DNA of 64,000 nucleotides from Lentzea aerocolonigenes (lineage in GTDB: Bacteria; Actinomycetota; Actinomycetes; Mycobacteriales; Pseudonocardiaceae), in the NCBI RefSeq assembly GCF_000974445.1, contig NZ_BBOJ01000006.1:310001-374000 (forward strand). Direction: 5' to 3'. Shown here one piece after another: positions 44,301 to 59,300 of this stretch; the first letter of the stretch is position 1, and each line of letters starts with the position of its first letter. The position numbers and the translations under genes are program-made. The notes under the pieces were generated by a model. The model was not told where the DNA came from, made no database searches, and saw only the letters and a program-made list of their open reading frames with translations.

Positions 44301-47300
44301 CCCGGCGTGCCGCAGCCGTGCCGCCAACCCCGCCGACCGGGCGTCGAGCTCGGCGAACGTCAGGCGCTCGTCGCCACACCTCGCGGCGATCGCGTCGGTG
44401 TGCGCCCAGCCGTGGATCAGCTCGGGCACCGGCAGTTCGGCCGCGGGCGCCGGCGTCTCGCCCTGCTCGACGAGCCGTGCGGCCTGTTCAGGCCGTTGCA
44501 ACGGCAGGTCGGCGACCGCGAGCTCCGGCTCGTGCGCGACGGCGGTGAGGACGACGACGAGCTGGTCCAGGACGCGTTCGACCGTGGTCGCGTCGAACGC
44601 CGCCGTGGAGAACTCGGCCTCGATCTTGAGCGTGGCTTCGAGGTCGACCGCGAACGTGAGCGGGTAGTTGCCCTGCTCGACGGACTCGACGGCGTCGGCC
44701 CACTCCTCGCCGGCGTCGCCGGGTGCCTCCTCCTGCGGGTAGTTGCCGAACACGACGATGCTGTCGAACAGGCCGCGCCCGTGCGGCACCGCCGACCACC
44801 GCTGCACGTCGACCAGCGGCGTGAACTCGAACCGTTGCAACGCGACCTGGTTGTCCCGCAGCTCGTGCAACCACGCGGCGAACGACGTCCTGCCGGGGAT
44901 CACGGCCCTCACCGGCAGCGTGTTGATGAACAAGCCGACCATCGACTCCACCCCGGCCAGGTCGGCCGGACGACCCGAGACGGTCAGGCCGAACACCACG
45001 TCGTCCTCACCCGACGACGCCGACAACACCTTGGCCCACGCGGCCTGCACGACCGTCGACAAGGTGACGCGTTCGCGCCGCGCCAGCTCGACGAGCCGGG
45101 TGGTGACGTCCTCGTCGAGGTGCGTGCGCCGCCGGTCCTGGTCGTGGTGGCTCGCGGCGAGACGGTCCACCGGCAACGCCGTGGGTGCCTCGAACCCGTC
45201 GAGGTACATGCGCCAGAATCCCTCGGTGTCAGCGGGATCGCGCCGGCCGAGCCACGAGATGTAGTCGCGGTACGGGCGGGCGTGCGGCAGCGGCTGGCCC
45301 TGGTAGGCGACCGACACCTCGTCCATCACCACGGGCAGGCTCCACCCGTCGCACAAACCCTGGTACAGGCCCCAGACGAGCCAGTTCCGCCCGTTGCCGC
45401 GATCGACGAGGTGGACGCGGGTCAGGGGCGGCCGGGCGAGGTCGAAGCCGAGAGCGCGGTCGTCCGCGAGCAACTCCTGGAGCCGCAACTGTTGCGCCGC
45501 CTCGTCGAGATCCGACCAGTCGTGGGTCGTCAGCGGCATCTCGACGTCGGCCGGCACGATCTGCACGGGTTCGCTGACGCCCTCCCACACGAACCCGCTC
45601 CGCAACGCGGGATGCCTGTTGATCACCTGACGCCAGGCACCCGCCAACCGTCCGGCGTCGATCGGACCGGCCAGTTCGTAGACACCCTGGCCCCAGTACA
45701 GGCCGTCGACCGGCGAACCCACGACGCCGAACAACATGCCTGACTGCACCGGCGCCAACCGGTACACGTCCACCAGCGGATAGCGCTCCGCGAGCCCGTC
45801 GACCTCGTCCTGCGAGAGCGACGCCAACGGGAAGTCCGAGGGCGTGAACCCACCGGCAGTCCGGCAGTGCACGACCAGCTCACGCAACGCCTCGACGTAG
45901 CGTTTCGCCACCCGTTGGACGGTCGCGGTGTCGTGGACGTTGGTGGAGTGGAACCACTCGATCGACAACCGGCCGTCGTCGGTCTGCTGCACCTCGATCT
46001 GCACCAAGTGCGACCGCGTCCCGCCTTCTCCCTCGCTGGGCCCCGCCAGGTCGGCGTTCAGCTCGCGCCGGATCAGCCCGCCCGAGTCCGCTCCGTCGTG
46101 CGCACCCAGGTAGTTGAACAGCACCGGCCGATCCGGCACGCCTGCCAGCTCTCCCCGCAACCACCGCAGCACGCCGTAGCCGACGCCGCGCCGTGGCACC
46201 GCGCGAAGTTCTTCCTTCACCGCCTTGACGGCCGCCGCCGGGTCACGCCGACTGGTCAGGCGGACCGGGAAGATCGACGTGAACCACCCGACCGTGCGCG
46301 ACAGGTCCGCACCCTCACGGCCGTGGCTCTCCAGGTCGATCGTGACGTGATCGCTGCCCGCCCACTCCCCCAACGCCCAGGCCAGCGCCGCCAGCAACAG
46401 ATCGTTGCCCTTCGTCCGATACGCCTGGTGCGCCTCACCGAGCAGCGCCGCCGTCGTCTCGGCGTCCAGCCACTCCTGGACGATCGCCTCGGACGCGTCG
46501 GTGTTCGGCCCGTCGCCGTCAGCCGGAAGCGCGACCACGTCCGCGGTCGCCGCGACCCAGTGCTCACGCTCGCCGCTCGCGTCGTCGTGCTGCAGCTGCC
46601 GCGCCCACTGCTGGAACGACGTCGTCTTCGGCCCGAGCTCCCCGCCGTGGTAGACGGTGTCGAGGTCCTCCAGCAACACGTTCCACGACACCCCGTCCAT
46701 CACCAGGTGATGCACGGTGAGGCCCAGCCACGCTGGCTGATCGCCGCGGTCGAAGTAGACGGCCGCCAGAAGCGGACCAACGTTCAGCCGCAACGACTTC
46801 TGCGCCGCCGTCATCTCCGCGACGACGTCCGCGCCTTCGGCGACCCGCAGGAACCCGCCGCTCTTGATCGGCACGTGGTACTGACCGTTGGCGTCGAGCC
46901 GGATCCTCAGTGCGTCGTGGTGCGCCACCACAGCATCGAGTGCCAAGCTCAAGCGGTCCGGATCGGTGCCGGGTGCCAGCTCGAACACACCCGACCAGTT
47001 CCAGTGGTCGCGGTCCGGGATGTCCTGGGCCAGGAACCACCGCTGAATCGGCGTCAGCGGAACAGGTCCGGTCACCACACCCTGTTCAGCCAGGGTTGCC
47101 GGCGGGGTGTCGCGGACGGCTCCCGCCAGCTCGGCAACGGTCTGGTGGGCGAACACATCGGCCACGTCGATGCCGAGGCCGGCCGCGCGGGCCCGTGCCA
47201 CGATCTGCAGGCTCAGGATCGAGTCGCCGCCCAGCTCGAAGAAGTTGTCGTGCACACCAACGCGTTCGACGCCGAGCACACCGCTCCACACCGCGGCCAG

Positions 47301-50300
47301 CGTCTCCTCGACAGCGGTCCGTGGCGCGACATACGTCTTGACGGCCGTCTCGGGCGCCGGGTCGGGCAGTCCTCGACGGTCGACCTTGCCGTTCGGCGTC
47401 AGCGGAAGTCGTTCCAGCGCAACGAACACCGACGGCACCAAGTAGTCCGGCACGCGCTCGCGCAACCAGTCCCGCAACACCTTCGCACTGAACTCGCCGA
47501 CTACGTACGCGACGAGTCTCTTGCCACCGTGTGGACCACCATCCCGCGCCACCACAACGACATCACGCACATCCGGGTGATCACCGAGGACCACCTCGAC
47601 CTCACCCGGCTCGACCCGGTAACCGCGGATCTTCACCTGCTCGTCCACCCGGCCCAGGAACTCGATGGTCCCGTCCGCCCGCCACCGCGCGCGGTCGCCC
47701 GTGCGGTACAGGCGGCTGCCGGCCGCGCCGAACACGTCCGGCACGAACCGCTCGGCCGTGAGATCCGGCCGACCCACGTAACCCTGGGCCACACCGGCAC
47801 CACCGACCAGCAGCTCACCCGGCACACCGACCGGCACCGGCCGCAACGACCCGTCCACCACGAACGCCCGCGCACCCGCGAGCGGTGTGCCGATGGGCAC
47901 CACGGCCGCGGGATGGTCGTCGGTGACCTCGTGGAAGATCGAGTCGATCGCCGCCTCGGTCACCCCGAACACGTTGCCCGGCAACGCGTTCGGCGCCACC
48001 TCGGCAACCGCGGTGGTGAGGGCATCGTGGGTCCACAGGTCGGTGCCGGAGATCACCAGGCGCAGACTCTCCACCGGTCCTGCGGTGCGGCAGTGCGCCG
48101 CCAGGTCGCGCAGGAGCATGCCCGGCACGATCTCGGCGATCGCCACGTCGTGCGCGGACAGGGTGCGGTGCAGCGACTCGACGGAGACGTGTTCGTCGTG
48201 CGGCAGGAACACCACGGTCTGCCCGAACGCCAACGCCCGCGTCATGTCACCGATCGACACGTCGAAACCGGGACCCGACATCGACAGCACCGGGCCGGGG
48301 CCACCCAACGCGGCCAGGCCATCGCGCCAACCGGCCACGTAGGACGACAGGGCGGCGTGGGTCACGGCCACTCCCTTGGGGCGGCCGGTTGAGCCGGAGG
48401 TGTAGGCGATGTACGCCAACGCGTTCGGATCGGCCGGGGCGAGCACCTCACCGGAGACCACGGAGTCGTCCAGCAGCAACACTTCCCCGGTGAACCCGGC
48501 CAACTCGCCGGCCAAGGCCTCCGTCGCAACCGCAGCCACCACACCGGCATCAGCCAGCAGGAACGCGACACGTTCCGCAGGAAGCCCAGGATTGATCGGC
48601 ACGTAGCCGCCACCGGAGCGCAACACACCCTGGAACGCCACCGCCAACTCCACCCCGCGCGGCACCAGCACCGCCACCGGCGCCTCTGCCGTCACCCCGG
48701 CCCGCCGAAGCCGAACGGCCAGCGCGTCAGCCCGGGCACCCAGCTCGGCGAACGAGAGCCGGTCATCGCCGCAGATCACCGCGACTCCGGCGGAAGTCCG
48801 CGCCCACCCGTCGATCAGCTCCGGCACCGGCCGCTCGGCCGCGGGCGAGGCCGTGGTGCCCCGCTCGACGATCCGCGCGGCCTGTTCCGGGCGCTGCAAC
48901 GGGATGTCGTCGACCCGCAGGTCCGGCCGCTCGGCCACCGCGGCGAGCACCACCGTCAGCTGGTCGAGGATCCGCTCGACGGTGACCGCGTCGAACGCGG
49001 CCGTGGAAAACTCCGCCTCGATCTTGAGCGTGGTCTCCAGGTCGACCGCGAAGGTGAGCGGGTAGTTGCCCTGCTCGACGGACTCGACGGCCTGCACCCC
49101 GCCCAGGTCTTCCGGCAACTCCTCCTGCGGGAAGTTGCCGAACACCACGATGCTGTCGAACAACGCCCGACCGTGCGGAACGGACGACCACCGCTGCACA
49201 TCCACCAACGGCGTGTACTCGAACCGTTGTACCGCAACCTGATTGTCCCGCAGATCGTGCAACCAAGACGTGAACGGCACGTCCGCGGGCACCACGGCAC
49301 GGATCGGCAAGGTGTTGATGAACAAGCCGACCATCGACTCCACGCCGGCCAACTCGGCCGGACGACCCGAAACGGTCAGGCCGAACACGATGTCGTCCTC
49401 AGCCGACGACGCCGACAGGACCTTCGCCCACGCCGCCTGCACCACCGTCGACAACGTCACACGCTCACGCCGCGCCAACTCCACCAACCCGGTGGTGACG
49501 TCCTCACTCAGCTGAGTACGCCGCCGATCCTGGTCGTAGTGGCTCGCCGCCAACCGATCCACCGGCAACGCCGTAGGCGCCTCGAACCCGGCGAGATACT
49601 CGCGCCAGAAGCCTTCCGGCTCGGCCGGGTCACGACCGTCCAGCCACGCGATGAAGTCCCGGTAGGGGCGCGTGGGTTCGAGAGCGTTGCCCTGATAGGC
49701 GGCGGTCACCTCGTCCATGACGACGGGCAGACTCCACCCGTCGCACAAACCCTGGTACAGCCCCCACACCAGCCAAAGCCGGCCCTCGCCGCGATCCACC
49801 AGGAACAACCTCATCAACGGCGGCGACGCCAGATCGAAGCCCAGCGCCCGGTCGGAATCCAGCAGCTCCCGCAGCCGCACCTGCTGGGCACCGTCGTCGA
49901 GCTGCGACCAGTCCCGCTGCTCAAGCTGCACGTCGACATCGGAGAGCACGACCTGCACCGGCTCGGTCACGCCCTCCCACACGAATCCGCTGCGCAGGGA
50001 CGCGTGCCGTGTGATCACCTGACGCCACGCCGCCGCGAACCGCTCCACGTCGACCGGGCCCGCCAGCTCGTAGACGCTCTGGCCCCAATACAGGCCGTCG
50101 ACCGGCGAACCCACGACCCCGAACAACATGCCCGACTGCACCGGCGCCAACCGATACACGTCCACCAGCGGATAGCGCTCCGCGAGCCGGTCGATCTCGT
50201 GCTGTGTCAACGACGCCAACGGGAAGTCCGACGGCGTGAACCCACGAGCCGTCCGGCAATGCACGACCAGCTCCCGCAACGCCTCCACATACCGCGCCGC

Positions 50301-53300
50301 AACCCGCTCGACAGTCGCGGTGTCGTGCACGTTCGTGGAGTGGAACCACTCGATCGACAACCGCCCGTCAGCGGTCTGCTGCACCTCGAGTTGCAACAGG
50401 TGCGAGCGAGTCCCGCCGCCGCCCTCGCTCGGGCCGGCGAGCTCGCTGTCCAACTCACCACGGATCAACCCACCCGAGTCGACGCCGTCGTACGCACCGA
50501 GGTAGTTGAACAGCACCGGCCGATCCGGTGCCTCGGCGAACTCGCCCCGCAACCACCGCAACACGCCGTAGCCCACACCACGACGTGGAACCGCGCGCAG
50601 CTCTTCCTTCACCGCCTTGATCGCCGAACCCGGATCAGTGTGACCGCTCAACCGCACCGGGAAGATCGATGTGAACCACCCGACCGTCCGCGACAGATCC
50701 GCACCCTCACGACCATGGCTCTCCAAGTCCACGGTCACGTGCTCAGTGCCCGCCCACTCTCCGAGCGTCCGAGCAAGAGCGGTCAGCAGCAGGTCATGTC
50801 CCTGCGTCCGGTACGCCCTGTGCGCGTCGCCGAGCAAGGTCGCGGTCGTCTCGGCGTCGAGCCACGACTGCACGATCGCTTCGGATGCATCCGTGTTCGG
50901 GCCATCGCCATCAGCCGGCAGTACGACCACATCCGCGGTCACCGCAGCCCAATGCTCACGTTCACCGCTCGCGTCATCATCCTGCAACTGCCGCGCCCAC
51001 TGCTGGAACGACGTCGTCTTCGGGCCGAGCCCCCCGCCGTGATAGACGACGTCGAGGTCCTCCAACAAAACGTTCCACGAAACCCCGTCCATCACCAGGT
51101 GATGCACGGTCAAACCCAGCCACGCAGGCTCAGAACCGCGGTCGAAGAAGACAGCCGCCAGGAGCGGACCATCAGCCAACCGCAACGACTTCTGCGCCGC
51201 CGTCATCTCCGCAACGACATCCGCCGTCTCGACAACGCGCAGGAAACCACCGCCCTCGACCGGCGCGTTGTACTGCCCGTCCAAGTCGAACCGAATCCGC
51301 AGCGCATCGTGATGCGCCACCACAACATCGAGCGCCAGGCTCAAGCGGTCCGGATCGATGCCGGGCGCCAACTCGAACACACCCGACCAGTTCCAGTGAT
51401 CCCGGTTCGGCAAGTCCTGCGCCAGGAACCACCGCTGAATCGGCGTCAACGGCACCGGACCGGTCACCACACCCTGCTCCGCCACCGACACCACAGGGAG
51501 GTCAGGAGCAGCGAGAGCAAGTTCGGCGATCGTCTGGTGGGCGAACACGTCCGCCACCCCGATACCCAGACCGGCGGCGCGCACGCGCGCCACGATCTGC
51601 AGGCTCAGGATCGAATCGCCACCCAGCTCGAAGAAGTTGTCGTGCACACCAACGCGCTCAGCACCCAGCACGTCGCCCCACACCGCGGCCAGCACCTCCT
51701 CGACCGCGGTGCGCGGCGCGACGTACGCCTCACCGACCTCAGCCTCCGGGTCGGGCAGACCTCGTCGATCGACCTTGCCGTTCGGAGTGAGCGGCAACCG
51801 ATCAATGGCCACGAACACCGACGGCACCAGGTAGTCCGGCACGCGTTCGCGCAGCCACGACCGGACGACCTTCGCGCTGAACTCGCCTACCACGTATGCG
51901 ACCAGGCGCTTACCGCCGTGTGGTCCACCATCCCGCGCCACCACAACGACATCGCGCACGTCGGGGTGATCGCCGAGAACGACCTCGACCTCACCGGGTT
52001 CGACGCGGTAACCACGGATCTTGACCTGCTCGTCGACGCGACCCAGGAACTCGATCGTCCCGTCCGCACGCCAGCGAGCACGGTCACCAGTGCGATAAAG
52101 ACGCCGACCTGAGCCGGAGAACACGTCGGGGACGAACCGCTCGGCGGTCAGGTCCGGCCGGCCCACATATCCCTGGGCCACCCCGGCACCGCCGACCAGC
52201 AACTCACCCGGCACACCCACCGGCACCGGACGCAGTGACCCGTCCACCACAAAAGCCTGCGCACCGGCCAAAGGAGTACCGACCGGCACCACCGCCGCGG
52301 GGTGGTCGTCGGAGACGGCGTGGAAGATCGAGTCGATCGCCGCCTCGGTCACTCCGAACACGTTGCCCGCCAACGCATTCGGCGCCACCTCCGCCACCGC
52401 CGCGGTCAACGCCTCATGCGTCCACAGGTCCGTACCCGAGATCACCAACCGCAAGCTCTCCACGGGACCGGCGGTACGGCAGTACGCCGCCAAGTCACGC
52501 AGGAGCATGCCCGGCACGATCTCCGCGACCTCGACCTCGTTGTCCACCAAGGTCTTGTGCAGCGACTCCACGGTCACGTGCTCGTCGTGCGGCAAGAACA
52601 CCACACGTTGCCCGAACGCCAGAGCCCGAGTCATGTCACCGATCGACACGTCGAAACCGGGACCGGACATCGACAACACGGTGCCCGGACCGCCCAACGC
52701 GCGCAGCCCGTCACGCCACCCCGCCACGTAGGACGACAGCGCGGCATGGGTCACCGCCACGCCCTTCGGCCGCCCGGTCGAGCCCGACGTGTAAGCGATG
52801 TACGCCAACGCTTCGCGGCTGACGGGGCGGGCGGGGCGGGCGCCGGTCGCGGTGACGTCGTCCAGCACCACCACCTCGCCGTCGAACCCGGCCAGCTCAC
52901 CCGCCAGAGCCGACGTCGTGACCACGGCGACCGCACCGGCATCGGCCAGCAGGAACGCCACACGCTCGGCGGGCAGGCCGGGGTTGATCGGCACGTACAC
53001 GCCACCGCTGCGCAACACACCCAGGAACGCCACCGCCAACTCGACCCCGCGCGGCACCAGCACCGCCACCGGCGACTCCACCGTCACACCGGCCTGCTGG
53101 AGTCGTGCCGCCAGCGCGTCGGCCCGAGCGCCCAACTGGGCGAACGTGAGGCTGTCCGAGCCGCACACCGCCGCCACGGTGTCCGGGGTGGCGTGCGCCC
53201 AGCTGTCGACCAGTTCGGGAACAGGCTGTTCGGCGGCGGGTTCCGGCGTCCTCCCCCACGTCACCAGCTCCGCGGCCTGCTCGGGCCGCTGCAAGGGCAC

Positions 53301-56300
53301 GTCACCGACCGCGAGACCAGGTCGCTCGGCGACCGCGGTCAGCACCACCACGAGCTGATCGAGAATCCGCTCGACCGTCATCGCGTCGAACGCGGCGGTC
53401 GAGAACTCCGCCTCGATCTTGAGCGTGGTCTCCAGGTCGACCGCGAAGGTGAGCGGGTAGTTGCCCTGCTCGACGGACTCGACGGCCTGCACCCCGCCCA
53501 GGTCTTCCGGCAACTCCTCCTGCGGGAAGTTGCCGAACACCACGATGCTGTCGAACAACGCCCGACCGTGCGGAACGGACGACCACCGCTGCACATCCAC
53601 CAACGGCGTGTACTCGAACCGTTGTACCGCAACCTGATCGTCCCGCAGATCACGCAACCACGCGGCGAACGGCGTCTCGACCGGTACCGCCGCCCGCACG
53701 GGCAGCGTGTTGATGAACAACCCGACCATCGACTCCACGCCGGCCAACTCAGCCGGCCGACCCGACACCGTCAGGCCGAACACGACGTCGTCCTCACCCG
53801 ACGACGCCGACAGGACCTTCGCCCACGCCGCCTGCACCACCGTCGACAACGTCACACGCTCACGCCGCGCCAACTCCACCAACCCAGCGGTGACGTCCTC
53901 ACTCAGCTGAGTACGCCGCCGATCCTGGTCGTAATGGCTCGCCGCCAACCGATCCACCGGCAACGCCGTAGGCGCCTCGAACCCGGCGAGATACTCGCGC
54001 CAAAAACCTTCGGTGTCAGCGGGATCGCGCTGACCAAGCCACGCGATGAAGTCGCGGTACGGACGCACGGGCGGCAGGGAATGCCGTTGGTAGGCGGCCG
54101 ACACCTCGTCCATGACGACAGGCAGACTCCACCCGTCGCACAAACCCTGGTACAGCGCCCAAACCAGCCAGTTGCGCCCGTCTCCGCGGTCGACCAGGTA
54201 CAACCGCATCAACGGCGGCGCCGCCAGATCGAAGCCCAGCGCCCGGTCGGAATCCAGCAGCTCCTGCAGCCGAGCCTGCTGGGCACCGTCGTCGAGCTGA
54301 GACCAGTCCCGCTGTTCAAGTTGCACGTCGACATCGGAGAGCACGACCTGCACCGGCTCGGTCACGCCCTCCCACACGAACCCGCTGCGCAGGGACGCGT
54401 GCCGTGTGATCACCTGACGCCACGCCGCCGCCAGCCTGTCCACGTCGATCGGGCCGGCCAGGTCGTAGACACCCTGCGCCCAGTAGAGCCCGTCGACCGG
54501 CGAACCCACGACACCGAACAACATCCCCGACTGCACCGGCGCCAACCGGTACACGTCCACCAACGGGTAACGCTCCGCGAGCCCGTCAACCTCACCCTGG
54601 CTCAGCGTCGCCAGAGGGAAGTCCGACGGCGTGAACCCACCAGCCGTCCGGCAATGCACGACCAACTCACGCAACGCCTCCACATACCGCGCCGCAACCC
54701 GTTCAACAGTCGCGCTGTCGTGCACGTTCGTGGAGTGGAACCACTCGATCGACAACCGCCCGTCAGCACTCTGCTGCACCTCGAGTTGCAACAGGTGCGA
54801 GCGAGTCCCGCCGCCACCCTCGCTCGGCCCCGCCAGTTCCGCGGGAAGCTCACGGCGGATCAGCCCGTGCGAGCCGACCGCGTCGAACGCACCCAGGTAG
54901 TTGAACAACACCGGCCGGGACGGTGCTTCGACCTGCAGGACCCCGTAGCCGATCCCGAGGCGCGGCACCGACCGCAGCTGCTCCTTCACCGCCTTGATCG
55001 CCGAACCCGGATCAGCGTGACCGCTCAACCGCACCGGGAAGATCGACGTGAACCACCCGACCGTCCGCGACAGATCCGCACCCTCACGACCATGGCTCTC
55101 CAAGTCCACGGTCACGTGCTCGCTGCCGGCCCACTCGCCCAGCGCCTGGGCGAGTGCGGTCAGCAGCAGGTCATGACCCTGCGTCCGGTACGCCCTGTGC
55201 GCCTCACCGAGCAACGCCGTCGTCGTCTCGGCGTCGAGCCACGACTGCACGACCGCACCGGACTCCTCGGTGTTCGGACCGTTGCCGTCCACCGGCACGG
55301 CCGTGACGTCCGCGGTGACAGCGGTCCAGTGGTCGCGCTCGTCCTCGGCGTCGAGGGTCTGGAGCTGCTCGGCCCACGCCTTGAACGAGGTCGTCTTCGG
55401 CCCGAGCTGCCCGCCTTGGTAGACGGTGTCGAGGTCTTCCAGCAACACGTTCCACGACACGCCGTCCATCACCAGGTGATGCACGGTCAAACCCAGCCAC
55501 GCAGGCTCAGAGCCACGATCGAAGAACACCGCCGCCAGGAGCGGACCGTCCGCCAGCCGCAACGACTTCTGCGCCGCCGTCATCTCCGCAACGACATCCG
55601 CCGCCTCGACAACGCGCAGGAAACCACCGCCCTCGACCGGCGCGTTGTACTGCCCGTCCAAGTCGAACCGAATCCGCAGCGCATCGTGATGCGCCACCAC
55701 AGCATCGAGCGCCAGGCTCAAGCGATCAGGATCGGCGCCGGGCGCCAACTCGAACATCCCCGACCAGTTCCAGTGGTCGCGGTCCCGAATGTCCTGCGCC
55801 AGGAACCATCGCTGAATCGGCGTCAGCGGAACAGGTCCCGTCACCACGCCCTGCTCCGCCACCGAGACCGCATGGGTGTCGCGCACGGCGAGCGCGAGCT
55901 CGGCGATGGTCTGGTGGGCGAACACGTCCGCCACGTCGATGCCGAGTCCAGCGGCACGAGCCCGAGCCACGATCTGGAGGCTCAGGATCGAATCGCCACC
56001 CAGCTCGAAGAAGTTGTCGTGCACACCAACACGGTCAACGCCCAGCACACCACTCCACACCGCGGCGAGGGTCTCCTCCGCCACGGTCCGGGGCGCGACG
56101 TACGCGCCGATGATCACCTCGGGCTCGGGGTCGGGCAGACCCCGGCGGTCGACCTTGCCGTTCGGGGTGAGCGGCAGCCGTTCCAGTGCCACGAACACCG
56201 ACGGAACGAGGTAGTCCGGCACCCGCGAGCGCAACCAGTCCCGCAACACCTTCGCGCTGAACTCGCCCACTACGTAGGCGACGAGCCGCTTGCCACCGTG

Positions 56301-59300
56301 CGGACCGCCATCCCGCGCCACCACAACGACATCACGCACATCCGGGTGATCACCGAGAACCACCTCGACCTCACCCGGCTCGACCCGATAACCCCGGATC
56401 TTCACCTGCTCATCGACACGACCCAAGAACTCGATCGTCCCGTCCGCCCGCCACCGCGCCCGGTCACCCGTGCGGTACAACCGACCACCAGCCGCACCGA
56501 ACACATCCGGCACGAACCGTTCCGCGGTCAAATCCGGCCGCCCCACATACCCCTGAGCCACACCCGGACCACCGACCAGCAACTCACCCGGCACGCCAAC
56601 CGGCACCGGCCGCAACGCCCCGTCCACCACAAAAGCCCGAGCACCGGCCAAAGGCGTACCGATCGGCACCACCGCCGACGGATGATCCTCACCGACGGGG
56701 TGGAAGATCGAGTCGATCGCCGCCTCGGTCACCCCGAACACGTTGCCCGCCACCGCATTCGGCGCCACCTCGGACACCGCGGCAGTCAACGCCTCATGCG
56801 TCCACAAGTCGGTACCCGAGATCACCAACCGCAAGCTCTCCACAGGGCCGGCGGTACGGCAGTGTGCCGCCAGATCGCGCAACAACATGCCGGGCACGAT
56901 CTCCGCGACCTCGACCTCGTGGTCGATCAACGTCCGGTGCAGCGACTCCACGGTCACGTGCTCGTCGTGCGGCAAGAACACCACACGTTGCCCGAACGCC
57001 AGGGCCCGAGTCATGTCACCGATCGACACGTCGAAACCCGGGCCGGACATCGACAGGACCGTGCCAGGGCCACCCAACGCGGCCAGGCCGTCACGCCAAC
57101 CGGCCACGTAGGACGACAGGGCGGCATGAGTCACCGCCACACCCTTCGGCCGCCCGGTCGAACCCGAGGTGTACGCGATGTACGCCAACGCGTTCGGATC
57201 GGCCGCGGCGAGCACCTCACCGACTGCCTCGGACAGCGGCACCTCACCGGCGACCACAGACACGTCGTCCAGCAGCAACACTCCGTCGGCCACCAGTACG
57301 TCGCCGGCCGCACCCGACAGCTCACCGGCCAAGGCCGCCGTCGTCACCGCGGCCACCACACCGGCATCAGCCAGCAGGAACTCCACCCGCTCAGCAGGCA
57401 GCCCTGGGTTGATCGGCACGTACACGCCACCGCTGCGCAACACGCCCAGGAACGCGACTGCCAGCTCGACCCCGCGCGGCACCAGCACGGCGACCGGCGA
57501 CTCGGCCGTCACCCCGGCCCGCCGCAACCGAACGGCCAGCGCATCGGCCCGAGCACCCAGCTCGGCGAACGTCAACCGCTCGTCGCCGCAGACCACCGCC
57601 ACGTCGGACGACGCCCACCCCGCGATCAGGTCCGGCACCGGTCGTTCGGCGGAAGGCATCGGCGTGGCACCCAGCGCCACCAGCTCCGCCGCCTGCTCCG
57701 GACGCTGCAACGGCACGTCGCGCACCGCCAGGTCCGGCCGCTCGGCCACGGCCGTCAGCACGACCGCGAGCTGGTCGAGAATCCGTTCTACCGTGGCCGC
57801 GTCGAACGCCGCCGTCGAGAACTCAGCCTCGACGCGCAGCGTGCGCTCCAGGTCGACGGCGAAGGTCAGGGGGTAGTTGCCCTGCTCGACCGAGTCGGTG
57901 GCCCGCAAGCCGCCCAGGTCCTCCGGCAGCTCCTCCTGCGGGTAGTTGCCGAACACCACGATGGAGTCGAACAACGCGCGGCCGTGGGGAACGGCAGACC
58001 AGCGCTGCACATCCACCAAAGGTGTGTACTCGAACCGTTGCAGCGCAACCTGGTTGTCCTGCAACTCGTGCAGCCACGACGTGAACGGGGTCTCCGCGGG
58101 GACCACAGTCCGAACCGGAAGCGTGTTGATGAACAACCCGACCACGGACTCCACGCCGGCCAGTTCGGCCGGGCGGCCCGACACGGTCAGACCGAACACG
58201 ACGTCGTCGTCACCTGAGTACGTCGACAGCAACAGTGCCCACGCGGCCTGAACGACCGTCGACAACGTCACGCGCTCGCGGCGGGCCAACTCGACCAGCT
58301 CGCCGGTGACGGTCTCGTCCAGCCGCATGCGCCGCCGGTCCTGCTCGTAGTGGCTGCCCGCCAACCGGTCGGCAGGAAGTGGCGTGGGAGCTGCGAACCC
58401 GCCCAGGTAGCCGCGCCAGAACCCCTCGGACTCAGCCGGGTCACGCCGGCCCAGCCACGCGATGAAGTCCCGGTAGGACCGCACGGGCTCCAGGGACTGG
58501 CCCCGGTAGACGGCGGTCACCTCGTCCATGACGACCGGCAGGCTCCACCCGTCGCACAAACCCTGGTACAGGCCCCACACCAGCCACAACCGGCCCTCGC
58601 CGCGATCCACGAGGTACAACCTCATCAACGGCGGCGCCGCCAGATCGAAACCCAACGCGCGATCGGAAGCCAGCAACTCCTGCAGCTGCTCCTGCTGAGC
58701 AGCGTCGTCGAGCTGCGACCAGTCCCGCCGCTCGATCGGAACCTCCACGTCCGAGAGCACGACCTGCACCGGTTCGCTGACGCCCTCCCACACGAACCCG
58801 CTCCGCAACGCGGCCTGCCGAGCGATCACCTCGCGCCAGGCAGCGGCGAGCCGTCCGGCGTCGATCGGACCGGACAGGTCGTAGACCCCTTGACCCCAGT
58901 AGAGCCCGTCGACGGGAGAGCCCACGACCCCGAACAACATCCCCGACTGCACCGGCGCCAACCGGTACACGTCCACCAGCGGATAGCGCTCCACGAGCCG
59001 GTCGATCTCGTGCTGTGGCAACGACGCCAACGGGAAGTCCGACGGCGTGAACCCACCAGCCGTCCGGCAATGCACGACCAGCTCCCGCAACGCCTCCGCG
59101 TAACGTGCGGCGACGCGCTCGATCGTGCCGGTGTCGTGCAGGTTGTTGCTGAAGTGCCACTCGACCCGCAGACGTCCGTCCGCGTCCTGCTGGGCTTCGA
59201 CCTGCAGGACGTGCGACCGCGTCCCGCCAGGCCCCTGCATCGGCCCGGCCAGCTCGACCGGGAGCTCGCGGCGGATCACCCCGAGCGAGTCGACGGCGTC

